Positions 48,601 to 55,486 of a stretch of 64,000 nucleotides of DNA are shown here, piece after piece. The translations under genes were made by a program, and so were the position numbers. Source of the DNA: an uncultured Polaribacter sp. (GTDB lineage: Bacteria > Bacteroidota > Bacteroidia > Flavobacteriales > Flavobacteriaceae). The stretch is from positions 620,001-684,000 of the forward strand of contig NZ_CANMBY010000001.1 in NCBI RefSeq assembly GCF_947496195.1, read 5' to 3'. A model generated the notes under the pieces. That model was not told where the DNA came from and ran no database searches. It saw nothing but the letters and a program-made list of their open reading frames with translations. Positions within the stretch are counted from its first letter, which is position 1. Each line of letters begins with the position of its first letter.

Positions 48601-48967
48601 AATCAGATTTATTGTTGTTATCTTTAAGTTGTAATATGTTTAATAATTTATCTTCGACTTCTGGAAAATGAGCTCCAATAATTTTTGAAGATTCAGCAAA
48701 TGAAATTCCGTTTCTAAAGCCTATTAATTTAAATATAGGAATTGCTATAAATCGAATCAATAAAAAAAGTTCTACAACAACAAAAGCCCAAAACAAAAAG
48801 GTTCTTGCTGTTGGTTTTAGCCATAAAAAATATTCTAAAAACAACGTGAAAAAGAAATATAACAATCCAAAAGAAAAGAAAAGAATTGTTCCTTTTATCA
48901 ACTCGTTAGTATAATACTTTCGAGTAAATTGATGTAATTTTTGTTGTATGTTTTTAAAATTGCTCAT
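45626..48967 (-). CDS. DUF4175 family large membrane protein with coiled coil
   Basis: 1,113 residues from the ATG at 48967; an in-frame TTG two codons earlier is less likely. Hydrophobic helices near 30-50, 52-78 and 155-172 anchor it in the inner membrane. The middle (about 180-500) looks like Ig-like beta domains. A long Gln/Glu/Lys coiled coil follows (about 530-760), then a Met-rich helical region, and finally a Gly/Lys-rich linker with repeated GKKGKG and KKGEKKGKG-like stretches (about 940-1010). DUF4175 is common in Bacteroidota, function unknown. It is first in a unit with ybeY and mnmG. A parS match lies inside its coding region at 47768. Confidence 0.85.
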   Translation of the reverse strand: MSNFKNIQQKLHQFTRKYYTNELIKGTILFFSFGLLYFFFTLFLEYFLWLKPTARTFLFWAFVVVELFLLIRFIAIPIFKLIGFRNGISFAESSKIIGAHFPEVEDKLLNILQLKDNNNKSDLILASIEQKSLELQPIPFVKAIDFKQNKKYLKYTIVPVLVYVISLFTISNGSLTESLERVVNHRTAYNPPAPFTFIVENKTLEVIQGKPITIVVKTVGNVIPSEAKILFNNQQYYLQNNEDASFSYTFSDVQKPINFYVQANGIQSQDYQINVISTPTINNISLSLDYPYYTNRKDEVVQNTNNLVVPEGTKITWKVKTNQTQELAFIQNQKREIFESTSSDNFEFTKRIKRPLSYQISSSNENLLDYEKLQFAIDVVKDEFPLISVSSNIDSISRGTAQFAGQISDDYGIKKLQLVYYQEDNSNKKQQIDLPITKQNIQTFFYQFPDGLQLSKGVNYELYFQVSDNDAVNGNKSTKSKIFNYRQKTAEEIEQELLQEQRNTINDLENSVQRQKKQQEQLENIQQELQNKKSINWNDKKKVESFIKRQEQYKKMMQRQTDKLQENLDEKTEKDKTLQEKKEDLKERIKELKKLEKQQKLLDEIQKMADKLNKEDLVQKAKELAQQNKQQQRSLEKTLEMVKRFYVEQKTMQIANKIEELSKKQESLEKSQENNLEAQKEIKKEFDEIKKELQELDKDNEKLKEPMELPDVEDEKEKVVEELNKAEENLKNQQQQKAKQNQKQSSKKMKEMSAKMQKSMMEMQGEAMEENIEDLRKILENLVIFSFQQEQLMNKFSETSTSHPDFGKDLKKQNEIKTYFEHIDDSLYVLAMRVPKISTKIQDDLSTAHYNLDQSLYNFSENRFNNGISNQRYVMTATNNLADYLSNILNNMQNNMSMKMGKGKKGKGQGFSLPDLIKKQESLSEKMKDGLKKGEKKGKGKEGNKPDNNGKKGEGNKGNKTGKGEGDANDDLNGELYEIFKQQTQLRQELQDALKENEQGKAGGNANAKKALKSMEELENEILEKGFNAATLQKMQNLNYELLKLDKAALEQGEDKKRKSISNTLENRRNKIKALKFKKQFYNQIEILNRQSLPLQQNYKKKVRAYFSDTKKE
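47768..47783. promoter_or_regulatory. parS: parS-like ParB-binding site TGTTCCACGTGAAATA inside the DUF4175 gene
   Basis: Matches TGTTNCACGTGNAACA at every position except one in the right arm (T for C). Intragenic parS sites are common in bacteria. On the coding strand it encodes SRGTA. Confidence 0.65.
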
Positions 48968-49079
48968 AATCAATTAATAAAAATACAGATTTTGTAAATA
49001 GTATCTTTCAAATTATTGTTAAAAGACATTGTAAGTATTTATAAAAACAAACTACTAATGCTTTATAAAATTTTAAATC

Positions 49080-49919
49080 ATGAAAAAATTAGCCAAATTA
49101 GTTATTCTTATAATCACTTTACAAGCTTATTCTCAAAGTCCTTGGACACAAAAAAAAGGCAACTATTATACACAATTATCATTTACATCTATCTCAGGAT
49201 ATAATACTTTATTTGGAGACCCAGATTATAATACAGAAAGAGAAATTTCTGATAGAACTTTACAGTTTTTTACAGAATATGGATTGTCAGATAAAACATC
49301 GTTATTGGTAAATATTCCTTTTAAAATGATGGAAACAGGTGAATTAACATCTCCTTCTATAACTGCAATTCCGTTAACAAGTAGTGCAACAGAAAGTGCT
49401 TTAGGAAATATTTCTTTAGGTATAAAACATAATTTTTATAATAAAAAATGGGTGTTATCTGGTCAACTATCTATAGAAGCAAACACGAGTTCTTATGATG
49501 CTGCTTCAGGCATAAGAACAGGTTATGATGCATGGTCTTTTACACCATTATTTTTAGCTGGTAGAGGATTTGGAAAAACATACATTCAAGGTTTTATTGG
49601 TGCAGATATAAGAACAAATGACTATAGTTCTAACTTTAAAATTGGTGGAGAAATAGGTAGAAAATTAGGTAAATATATCTGGTTAATAGGTTTTGTAGAT
49701 GTTTCATCATCATTTAAAAACGGAGATGTTATGCTACCAGCAGAAAATCAATTAACAGGTTTATATGTAAACGATCAAGAATATGGTGCTTTTGGTTTAA
49801 AAGCTATAGGAGAGTTTTCTAATAATTTTGGTATTACAGCTGGTTATGGAGGTGCTTTTTCTGGAAATAATGTGGCTAAACAAGCTGCTTTAACTTTTGG
49901 GGTGTATCATAAATTTTAA
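49080..49919 (+). CDS. Outer-membrane beta-barrel protein
   Basis: 279 residues with signal peptide (1-18, LQAYSQ). The rest alternates hydrophobic and polar residues with strands ending in aromatic residues, e.g. YYTQLSFTSISGYN, TLQFFTEYGLSDKTSLLVNI, ISLGIKHNFYNKKWVLSGQL, and a C-terminal strand ALTFGVYHKF ending in Phe, as outer-membrane barrels do. It resembles the phenol-degradation meta-pathway type transporter family only loosely. The transported compound is unknown. It is monocistronic with a terminator. Confidence 0.75.
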   Translation: MKKLAKLVILIITLQAYSQSPWTQKKGNYYTQLSFTSISGYNTLFGDPDYNTEREISDRTLQFFTEYGLSDKTSLLVNIPFKMMETGELTSPSITAIPLTSSATESALGNISLGIKHNFYNKKWVLSGQLSIEANTSSYDAASGIRTGYDAWSFTPLFLAGRGFGKTYIQGFIGADIRTNDYSSNFKIGGEIGRKLGKYIWLIGFVDVSSSFKNGDVMLPAENQLTGLYVNDQEYGAFGLKAIGEFSNNFGITAGYGGAFSGNNVAKQAALTFGVYHKF

Positions 49920-49942
49920 TACATATCCTTTTGAATTAATTT

Positions 49943-49973
49943 AAAAAGACTTCAGTAATGTGAAGTCTTTTTT
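49943..49973 (+). terminator. Intrinsic terminator after the outer-membrane protein gene
   Basis: Stem AAAAGACTTCA (49944-49954) with TGAAGTCTTTT (49961-49971), loop GTAATG, then T residues. Confidence 0.9.
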
Positions 49974-50007
49974 CTTTTATCAAATTTCTCTTCTCTTTAA
50001 TAAAAAC

Positions 50008-50015
50008 TATCTTTG
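50008..50015 (+). promoter_or_regulatory. -7 promoter element of gltX (TATCTTTG)
   Basis: Exact TAnnTTTG match 16 bp before the ATG at 50032. Its presence excludes the upstream in-frame ATG at 49960 as the start of the protein. Confidence 0.6.
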
Positions 50016-50031
50016 CAAAAAATTAAATTTA

Positions 50032-51552
50032 ATGGAATCTAATGTTCGTGTACGTTTTGCACCAAGTCCAACAGGACCTTTACATATTGGAGGTGTAAGA
50101 ACAGCTTTATACAATTATTTATTTGCTAAAAAACACAATGGAACTTTTATATTAAGAATAGAAGATACTGACCAAACACGTTATGTTGCAAACGCAGAAC
50201 AATATATAATTGATGCTTTAAACTGGTGTAAAATTCCTTTTGATGAAGGCCCTGGAAAAGAGGGTGGTTTTGGTCCTTACAGACAGTCTGAACGTAAAAA
50301 TTTGTATAAAAAATACGCAGATATTTTACTAGAAAAAGGATGGGCTTATTATGCTTTTGATACAGCAGAAGAATTAGATGCTCATAGAAAAGGGCATGAA
50401 GCAGAAGGAAAAACCTTTATTTATAATTGGCATAATCGCGAAAAAGGAAGGTTAGTAAACTCCTTAGTTTTAAGTGATGAAGAAGTACAAAAAAGAATAA
50501 ATTCTGGAGAAAACTTTGTAATTCGTTTTAAAATTCCAAAAGATGAAACTTTAATTTTAGAGGATGAAATAAGAGGAACTATAAAAATTGATACCAATAC
50601 TTTAGATGATAAAATTTTATTTAAAAGTGATGGAATGCCAACCTATCATTTAGCGAATATTGTAGACGATCATTTAATGGAAATTTCTCATGTAATTCGT
50701 GGTGAAGAATGGTTACCTTCTCTCCCACTTCACAATTTATTATACAAAGCTTTTGGTTGGGATGCACCAAAATTTGCTCACTTACCTTTAATCTTAAAAC
50801 CTGTTGGTAAAGGAAAATTAAGTAAAAGAGATGGAGATAAATTAGGTTTCCCAGTATTTCCTTTAGAGTACACGAATAAAGAAACAGGCGATGTTTCACG
50901 TGGATATAAAGAAGATGGTTATTTTGCTGATGCATTTATAAATATGTTGGCTTTTTTAGGTTGGAATCCTGGTACAGAACAAGAACTATTTTCTTTAGAA
51001 GACTTAATTAAAGATTTTGATTTAAAACGTGTTTCTAAATCTGGTGCAAAATTTAATCCAGATAAAACCAAATGGTTTCAGCAGCAATATATGCAGACTA
51101 AAAGTGATGCTGAATTAACTGAATTATACATTCCAATTTTAGAAGAAAAGAATATTTCTAAAGAAAAAATATATGTAGAAAAAGTAATTTCATTGATTAA
51201 AGAAAGAGCTGTTTTTATAGAAGATTTTTGGGAATTATCGTCTTTCTTTTTTGAAGCACCAACTGAATATGATGCTAAAAACGTAAAAAAGAATTGGAAA
51301 GAAGGAACACCTGAATTAATGCAAGAATTGATTGCTGTTATTAATAATATTGAAGATTTCTCATCAGAAAATACAGAATCAAAAATAAAAGCTTGGATAA
51401 CAGAAAAAGAAATTGGTTTTGGTAAAGTAATGCAACCTTTACGATTAAGTTTGGTGGGTAAATTAGCAGGACCTCATTTATTTGATATTATAGCTATGAT
51501 TGGTAAACAAGAAACTGTTGCTAGACTAAATAATGCAATAGAAAAGCTATAG
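50032..51552 (+). CDS. gltX: Glutamyl-tRNA synthetase
   Basis: 506 residues from ATG 50032 (MESNVRVRFAPSPTGPLHIG). The class I synthetase charges tRNA-Glu. The HIGH-type motif is PTGPLHIGG at about 11-19 and the KMSKS-type motif is KLSKRDG. Other family segments are RIEDTDQTRYV, SDGMPTYHLANIVDDHLM and HVIRGEEWLPSLPLH. The C-terminal anticodon-binding part is helical and of normal length. A start at 49960 is rejected because a terminator and a promoter lie in that stretch. Confidence 0.96.
   Translation: MESNVRVRFAPSPTGPLHIGGVRTALYNYLFAKKHNGTFILRIEDTDQTRYVANAEQYIIDALNWCKIPFDEGPGKEGGFGPYRQSERKNLYKKYADILLEKGWAYYAFDTAEELDAHRKGHEAEGKTFIYNWHNREKGRLVNSLVLSDEEVQKRINSGENFVIRFKIPKDETLILEDEIRGTIKIDTNTLDDKILFKSDGMPTYHLANIVDDHLMEISHVIRGEEWLPSLPLHNLLYKAFGWDAPKFAHLPLILKPVGKGKLSKRDGDKLGFPVFPLEYTNKETGDVSRGYKEDGYFADAFINMLAFLGWNPGTEQELFSLEDLIKDFDLKRVSKSGAKFNPDKTKWFQQQYMQTKSDAELTELYIPILEEKNISKEKIYVEKVISLIKERAVFIEDFWELSSFFFEAPTEYDAKNVKKNWKEGTPELMQELIAVINNIEDFSSENTESKIKAWITEKEIGFGKVMQPLRLSLVGKLAGPHLFDIIAMIGKQETVARLNNAIEKL
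50892..50907. promoter_or_regulatory. Weak parS-like half site TGTTTCACGTGGATAT in gltX
   Basis: The left 13 bases fit TGTTNCACGTGNAACA but the outer three bases of the right arm do not. It may be chance; it is listed because three better sites lie within 8 kb. Confidence 0.25.
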
Positions 51553-51572
51553 AAATATTACTGTAAAAATGT

Positions 51573-51606
51573 AAAATCCTCTCAAAATTGAGAGGATTTT
51601 TTTTTA
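51573..51606 (+). terminator. Intrinsic terminator of gltX
   Basis: 13-bp stem AAAATCCTCTCAA (51573-51585) with TTGAGAGGATTTT (51588-51600), 2-nt loop, followed by further T residues. Confidence 0.9.
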
Positions 51607-51613
51607 AACATGT

Positions 51614-51664
51614 AACATTTTAAATGTTTTTACTACATATATATACTTAAAAGATTAAGTATAT
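51614..51664. promoter_or_regulatory. Two dyad operators upstream of the SPFH/LytTR genes
   Basis: AACATTTTAAATGTT (51614-51628) is a perfect palindrome. ATATACTTAA (51641-51650) and TTAAGTATAT (51655-51664) form a perfect 10-bp inverted repeat with a 4-bp spacer. The second overlaps TATATTTA (51660-51667), one mismatch from the -7 consensus, so a bound protein would block the promoter. Confidence 0.5.
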
Positions 51665-51701
51665 TTACAGTACACTATTATTAACATTTAAAACTTTTAT
51701 T

Positions 51702-52625
51702 ATGCCACCATCGTTTTTTATTATTATATTTTTATCATTAGTTGTTCTTTTTGCAGCTTTTTTTATGGTAAAACAACAAACAGCTGCTATTATAGAACGT
51801 TTTGGTAAATTTCAAAGCATTCGTCATTCTGGATTACAAATAAAAATTCCTTTAATTGATAGAGTTGCAGGAAGATTAAGTTTAAAAATTCAGCAATTAG
51901 ACGTAATTGTAGAAACAAAAACGTTAGATGATGTATTTGTTCGTTTAAAAGTTTCTGTACAATACAAAGTAATTAGAGATAAAGTTTATGATGCTTTTTA
52001 TAAATTAGATTATCCTCATGATCAAATTACTTCTTATGTTTTTGATGTAGTAAGAGCAGAAGTTCCAAAAATGAAGTTAGATGATGTATTTGTGAAAAAA
52101 GATGATATAGCATTAGCTGTAAAAGCAGAGTTAAATGATGCTATGTCTGATTATGGATTTGATATTATTAAAACTCTAGTAACAGATATAGACCCAGATG
52201 CACAAGTAAAAGCAGCAATGAATAGAATTAATGCTTCTGAACGTGAAAAAATTGCTGCTCAATTTGAAGGAGATGCTCAACGTATTTTAATAGTTGAGAA
52301 AGCAAAAGCAGAAGCAGAAAGTAAGCGTTTGCAAGGGCAAGGTATTGCAGATCAAAGACGTGAAATTGCTCGTGGTTTAGAAGAGTCTGTAGAAGTGCTT
52401 AATAAAGTGGGTATTAACTCTCAAGAAGCCTCTGCTTTAATTGTAGTAACACAACATTATGATACTTTACAATCTATAGGTGAAGAAACAAATAGTAATT
52501 TAATTCTATTGCCAAACTCACCTCAAGCAGGTAGTAATATGCTAAATGATATGGTTGCTAGTTTTACTGCAAGTAATCAAATTGGTGAAGCTATGAAGCA
52601 GCAATCAAAGAAGAAAAAAGAATAA
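51702..52625 (+). CDS. SPFH/Band 7 (stomatin-like) membrane protein
   Basis: 307 residues. One N-terminal membrane helix (about 4-24) is followed by the Band 7 domain (about 25-200: AAIIERFGKFQSIRHSGLQI, VETKTLDDVFVRLKVSVQYK, LVTDIDPDAQVKAAMNRINA). An Ala/Glu/Lys-rich coiled coil (EREKIAAQFEGDAQRILIVE) and a Gly-rich end complete it. SPFH proteins form large ring-shaped oligomers that organise membrane microdomains and control proteases. The LytTR regulator gene starts 28 bp downstream on the same strand and may be co-transcribed. Two palindromic operators precede the gene. Confidence 0.92.
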   Translation: MPPSFFIIIFLSLVVLFAAFFMVKQQTAAIIERFGKFQSIRHSGLQIKIPLIDRVAGRLSLKIQQLDVIVETKTLDDVFVRLKVSVQYKVIRDKVYDAFYKLDYPHDQITSYVFDVVRAEVPKMKLDDVFVKKDDIALAVKAELNDAMSDYGFDIIKTLVTDIDPDAQVKAAMNRINASEREKIAAQFEGDAQRILIVEKAKAEAESKRLQGQGIADQRREIARGLEESVEVLNKVGINSQEASALIVVTQHYDTLQSIGEETNSNLILLPNSPQAGSNMLNDMVASFTASNQIGEAMKQQSKKKKE

Positions 52626-52652
52626 TTTAAATAAAATTTTTATCTTGTAAAC

Positions 52653-53525
52653 ATGTTACAAGATGTAGAAAATTGGTTGAATAAGCCTTATTATTTTAAT
52701 CCATCAATTAAATTTAAAAGTAAATTAAGTTTAGTTTTTGGATTTTTTATTTTTAGTTTTCTTTACATTTTTGAGCCCTTTACACTTTCTACTTTTAAAG
52801 AATATCTTTTTGATTATACTTTAGGGATAGGGTTAGTAACATTTGTAGGAACTTTAATCGTTTTAATAATACCACCAATATTATTTAAAAATTATTTTAA
52901 TGAAGATAACTGGACTATAGGAAGAAATCTTATCTACATTGGATTATGTATCATTTTTAATGGTACTATTTTATGGTTTTTTGGGCAATTATTTAAGCAA
53001 GAAACTAGCATAGAGCATATTAATTATTTTACTTTTATCTATTACACATTTCTGGTTAGTGCTTTACCATTAATCATATTTATCTCATTTAATGAAAAAC
53101 GTATTAGAAAAAAAAGAGAAGAAACAGCTAAAGAAATTAATGATTTTAAAAACGCAAAATTAGAAGTTAATTTACCACTAAAGAACGTTATTATATCTTC
53201 TGAAAACAACAAAGAATCTTTTACAATTGAAGTAGAAAAGTTAGTTTATATAACTTCTGAAGGCAACTATGCTAGTTTTTTTATTATTGAAAATAATGAA
53301 TTAAAAGAAAAAATTTTAAGGGTTACCTTAACGAAAATTGAGTCTTTTTTAAAAGACTATGATTTTATTATAAGGTGTCATAAATCTTATATTATAAATA
53401 CAAAGTATGTTAATGGAATAACTGGTAATGCAAGAGGTTATTTGTTAAAATGCAATATTTTAGATTTTTATATACCTGTTTCAAGAAAGTTTAGTAAAAA
53501 ATCTTTGTTAACATTGGTTAAATAA
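52653..53525 (+). CDS. Membrane-bound LytTR-family DNA-binding regulator
   Basis: 290 residues. Four membrane helices occupy about 25-155 (e.g. LVFGFFIFSFLYIFEPFTL, GLVTFVGTLIVLIIPPILF, LIYIGLCIIFNGTILWFFG). A basic linker (NEKRIRKKREETAKEI) leads to a C-terminal LytTR domain (about 185-290: EVEKLVYITSEGNYASFFI, FIIRCHKSYIINTKYVNGI, IPVSRKFSKKSL). There is no receiver domain, so it is a one-component regulator sensing something at the membrane. LytTR domains bind direct repeats, and two near-identical 20-bp direct repeats begin directly at its stop codon. Confidence 0.9.
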   Translation: MLQDVENWLNKPYYFNPSIKFKSKLSLVFGFFIFSFLYIFEPFTLSTFKEYLFDYTLGIGLVTFVGTLIVLIIPPILFKNYFNEDNWTIGRNLIYIGLCIIFNGTILWFFGQLFKQETSIEHINYFTFIYYTFLVSALPLIIFISFNEKRIRKKREETAKEINDFKNAKLEVNLPLKNVIISSENNKESFTIEVEKLVYITSEGNYASFFIIENNELKEKILRVTLTKIESFLKDYDFIIRCHKSYIINTKYVNGITGNARGYLLKCNILDFYIPVSRKFSKKSLLTLVK

Positions 53526-53573
53526 CCTTCCCGTTTATCACAAAACTTTTAAAAACCTTCCCATTTATCACAA
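53524..53573 (+). repeat. Tandem direct repeat, 20 bp at 30-bp period, LytTR site candidate
   Basis: AACCTTCCCGTTTATCACAA (53524-53543) and AACCTTCCCATTTATCACAA (53554-53573) differ at one base. The period of 30 bp is about three helical turns, so two bound proteins would face the same side. The repeats begin at the LytTR stop codon and end 27 bp before a TATATTTG promoter element. Confidence 0.75.
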
Positions 53574-53600
53574 TTTAAAGCAATTTTAAAGCTGCTTATA

Positions 53601-53608
53601 TATATTTG
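53601..53608 (+). promoter_or_regulatory. -7 promoter element (TATATTTG) of a probable small RNA
   Basis: Exact TAnnTTTG match. No protein-coding start follows on this strand before the terminator at 53648. No -33 TTG was found, which fits an activator-dependent promoter served by the direct repeats upstream. Confidence 0.6.
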
Positions 53609-53612
53609 TTAA

Positions 53613-53680
53613 AATTAATTAGTTGGGGGATTTAATTAATTTAAAACAAAAAGCGCAACTGTACAGTTGCGCTTTTTTAT
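53613..53680 (+). ncRNA. Probable small RNA with GGGGG loop hairpin
   Basis: Predicted from parts: a promoter element at 53601, a 10-bp inverted repeat AAATTAATTA (53612-53621) with TAATTAATTT (53633-53642) that presents GTTGGGGGATT as loop, then a strong terminator. The transcript would be about 60-70 nt with no open frame. A G-rich loop could pair with C-rich mRNA leaders. The boundaries are estimates; transcription has not been shown. Confidence 0.45.
53648..53678. terminator. Perfect palindromic bidirectional terminator
   Basis: 30-bp perfect palindrome (53648-53677) with a core of GCGCAACTGTACAGTTGCGC, A-rich left and T-rich right. It ends plus-strand transcripts from the LytTR/small-RNA side and the minus-strand tatA gene. 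Confidence 0.92.
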
Positions 53681-53697
53681 TTTTTTATTTTAAAGAA

Positions 53698-53892
53698 TTA
53701 CTTTTTTTCTTCTATTTTATCATCATTATCTTCTTCTTTAGAGGCTTTTTTAAATTCTTTAATTCCACCACCTAAACCTTTCATAAGTTCTGGAATTTTT
53801 TTTCCTCCAAATAATAATAGAACTGCTAGTGCAATTAAAATCCAAGAACCTCCACTTGGCATGCCTAATAAAAATATATGTAAAGTATTCAT
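53698..53892 (-). CDS. tatA: Twin-arginine translocase subunit TatA/TatE (second copy)
   Basis: 64 residues, shorter than the copy at 36520. One membrane helix (about 15-27, [17 protein letters not shown]) is followed by [20 protein letters not shown], the typical TatA amphipathic helix, and an acidic/lysine tail. It forms the pore-like component of the Tat export system with TatC, which is not in the window. It has its own promoter (TATCTTTG, minus strand 53920-53913) and terminator. Confidence 0.92.
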   Translation of the reverse strand: MNTLHIFLLGMPSGGSWILIALAVLLLFGGKKIPELMKGLGGGIKEFKKASKEEDNDDKIEEKK

Positions 53893-53912
53893 TTTCTTAA
53901 TATTTAATAGTA

Positions 53913-53920
53913 CAAAGATA
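53913..53920 (-). promoter_or_regulatory. -7 promoter element of the second tatA (TATCTTTG)
   Basis: Exact TAnnTTTG match on the minus strand, 20 bp before the ATG at 53892; the same eight bases serve the other tatA. Confidence 0.55.
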
Positions 53921-53936
53921 TAAAAAAAGCTTTGGT

Positions 53937-54626
53937 TTAATTTCTTTTTTGAATAATACCTCCTATTACTTTTTTATCTTTAATTAATTCAGGATTTCCT
54001 TTATAAAATATAGAACCTCCAAAACTTACTTTTGCTGTTAATGTTTCGCCTGCAAATATTTCTGCTTTTGCACCTGTACCTGCTTTAACAGTACTTGTAT
54101 TTTCTGTTTTTAAATTAAAACCATGGTAAACACCATATAAATCTAAATTTACATCTTGGTGTTTTGTGGTACCAGATAATTTTATAATACCTCCAGAAGA
54201 AGTTTTTACTTCTATATACTTAGTGTTTACAACTAAATTAATTAATGCTCTTTCTTGAGAGTTTACAACTAATTTTTCTTGATTAATATCTTTTCCAGTA
54301 ATAGTAGCCCCTTCATTAGCATCAATTACATCTATATTAGAAGAGTAAAATAACTTAACAATAACTTCTCCATCAGCTGAATTATTTTCTGGTTTTAAAG
54401 AAAAAGGAAGTGTTAATTTTAAAGTTTTATCTACATTTTTAATAGTTACCTTTTCAGATTTTTTACCTCTTATTTCTATCTTTTGTTCATTTGATTTTAT
54501 TAACTCTACTTCTATACCATTAAAGACTTTTAATGTAGTAAAATCACCTAAATTTTGGCTAACTGTAGACTGAGATTGAGAAGCTACATGAACCAAAAGC
54601 ATAAGTATAAAAAATATTTTTTTCAT
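53937..54626 (-). CDS. Exported GIN-domain (DUF2807) protein
   Basis: 229 residues with signal peptide (1-17, VASQSQ). [20 protein letters not shown] followed by KLTLP-type strands is the start of a putative auto-transporter adhesin, head GIN domain (DUF2807), a right-handed beta-helix-like fold common in Bacteroidota. Repeated short strands such as [15 protein letters not shown] and [20 protein letters not shown] fit this. The function is unknown; it is probably periplasmic or surface located. Confidence 0.85.
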   Translation of the reverse strand: MKKIFFILMLLVHVASQSQSTVSQNLGDFTTLKVFNGIEVELIKSNEQKIEIRGKKSEKVTIKNVDKTLKLTLPFSLKPENNSADGEVIVKLFYSSNIDVIDANEGATITGKDINQEKLVVNSQERALINLVVNTKYIEVKTSSGGIIKLSGTTKHQDVNLDLYGVYHGFNLKTENTSTVKAGTGAKAEIFAGETLTAKVSFGGSIFYKGNPELIKDKKVIGGIIQKRN

Positions 54627-54701
54627 AATATTTAAGTTTGATGCTGATTGTAAATCAAAAAATGTACCAATATTTAACGAAGAAACTAAATTAATGTTAT
54701 A

Positions 54702-55142
54702 CTAGAAAGAATTTTTAACAAATACTTTCCCTTGAATTTTGATATCATTAGCTACAATTATTTTTGATATAGAATTAATTACAAAGGTTGGATTTTTACT
54801 AGTTAAAGAAACAAAAAAAGGATCTTGAAGATACGTTGTGAAAATTTCAAATAAAGATGTTGGTTTTGTAAGAAGCTCTTCTAATGAACAATAATTTACT
54901 TTAGAAAATTCTGAAGTATCATTATACATATCATCATCTATTTTAATTTCACTTTTTACAACATCGTAAATGTCATTTAATTTTAATAAAAATGCTGCTT
55001 TTGTAATTTCTATAGTAAAATCTTTTGTTTCAGAACTAGTTGTAAATCTTCCGAAGTTAAGACCATCATTATAGGTAATATCATCTTGATTAATAGATAT
55101 ATTATCTATTAAAATACTTTTAAAATTATTTAGAATACTCAC
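54702..55142 (-). CDS. Protein of unknown function
   Basis: 146 residues, cytosolic by lack of signal or membrane helix. It is acidic and rich in Asp/Ile/Ser (DNISINQDDITYNDGLNFGR at the start, NPTFVINSISKIIVAND near the end). No family is recognised. It lies 11 bp downstream of the YbjQ-like gene on the same strand and may share its transcript. Confidence 0.6.
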   Translation of the reverse strand: MSILNNFKSILIDNISINQDDITYNDGLNFGRFTTSSETKDFTIEITKAAFLLKLNDIYDVVKSEIKIDDDMYNDTSEFSKVNYCSLEELLTKPTSLFEIFTTYLQDPFFVSLTSKNPTFVINSISKIIVANDIKIQGKVFVKNSF

Positions 55143-55153
55143 AGTAATCTAAT

Positions 55154-55477
55154 TTATTTAACTTTAACAGCTGTGCCTGTAATAGAAACTATTAATGTTG
55201 CAGAATTAGCTAAAGGTTCTACATCTATTTGAATACCAACAACTGCATTTGCACCTAATTTTATAGCATTATCTTTTAAATTTTGAAAGGCTTTTTCTTT
55301 TATGTTTTCTAATCCTAAAGTGTAAATTTCTCTGTATTTAGACATACTAAACATATCTTTAAAAGACATTTTTTGTCCATTTGTAGTATAACTAGAATCA
55401 TAAGCTGTACCTGTTACAATCCCTAAATAATCAACTATTTTAAAATTTTCTATATTATGTGTTGTAGTTAAAATCAT
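55154..55477 (-). CDS. YbjQ/UPF0145 (DUF74) family protein
   Basis: 107 residues, the usual length. YLGIVTGTAYDSSYTTNGQ and LKDNAIKLGANAVVGIQIDV followed by a C-terminal VSITGTAVKV strand match the YbjQ family, which forms pentameric rings and has been annotated as heavy-metal binding without firm proof. It lies 9 bp after the rnr stop, so the genes rnr, this one and the 146-residue protein probably form one operon. Confidence 0.88.
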   Translation of the reverse strand: MILTTTHNIENFKIVDYLGIVTGTAYDSSYTTNGQKMSFKDMFSMSKYREIYTLGLENIKEKAFQNLKDNAIKLGANAVVGIQIDVEPLANSATLIVSITGTAVKVK

Positions 55478-55486
55478 ATTAAAAAA

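Noticed and set aside
49016..49204. Plus-strand frame overlapping the start of the outer-membrane protein gene
   Set aside because: It is in a different frame from the 279-residue protein, which has a clear signal peptide and barrel; this frame has no features.
49960..50031. N-terminal extension of GltX from the ATG at 49960
   Set aside because: The stretch overlaps the preceding terminator and contains the gltX promoter; GltX homology begins at MESNVRVRF.
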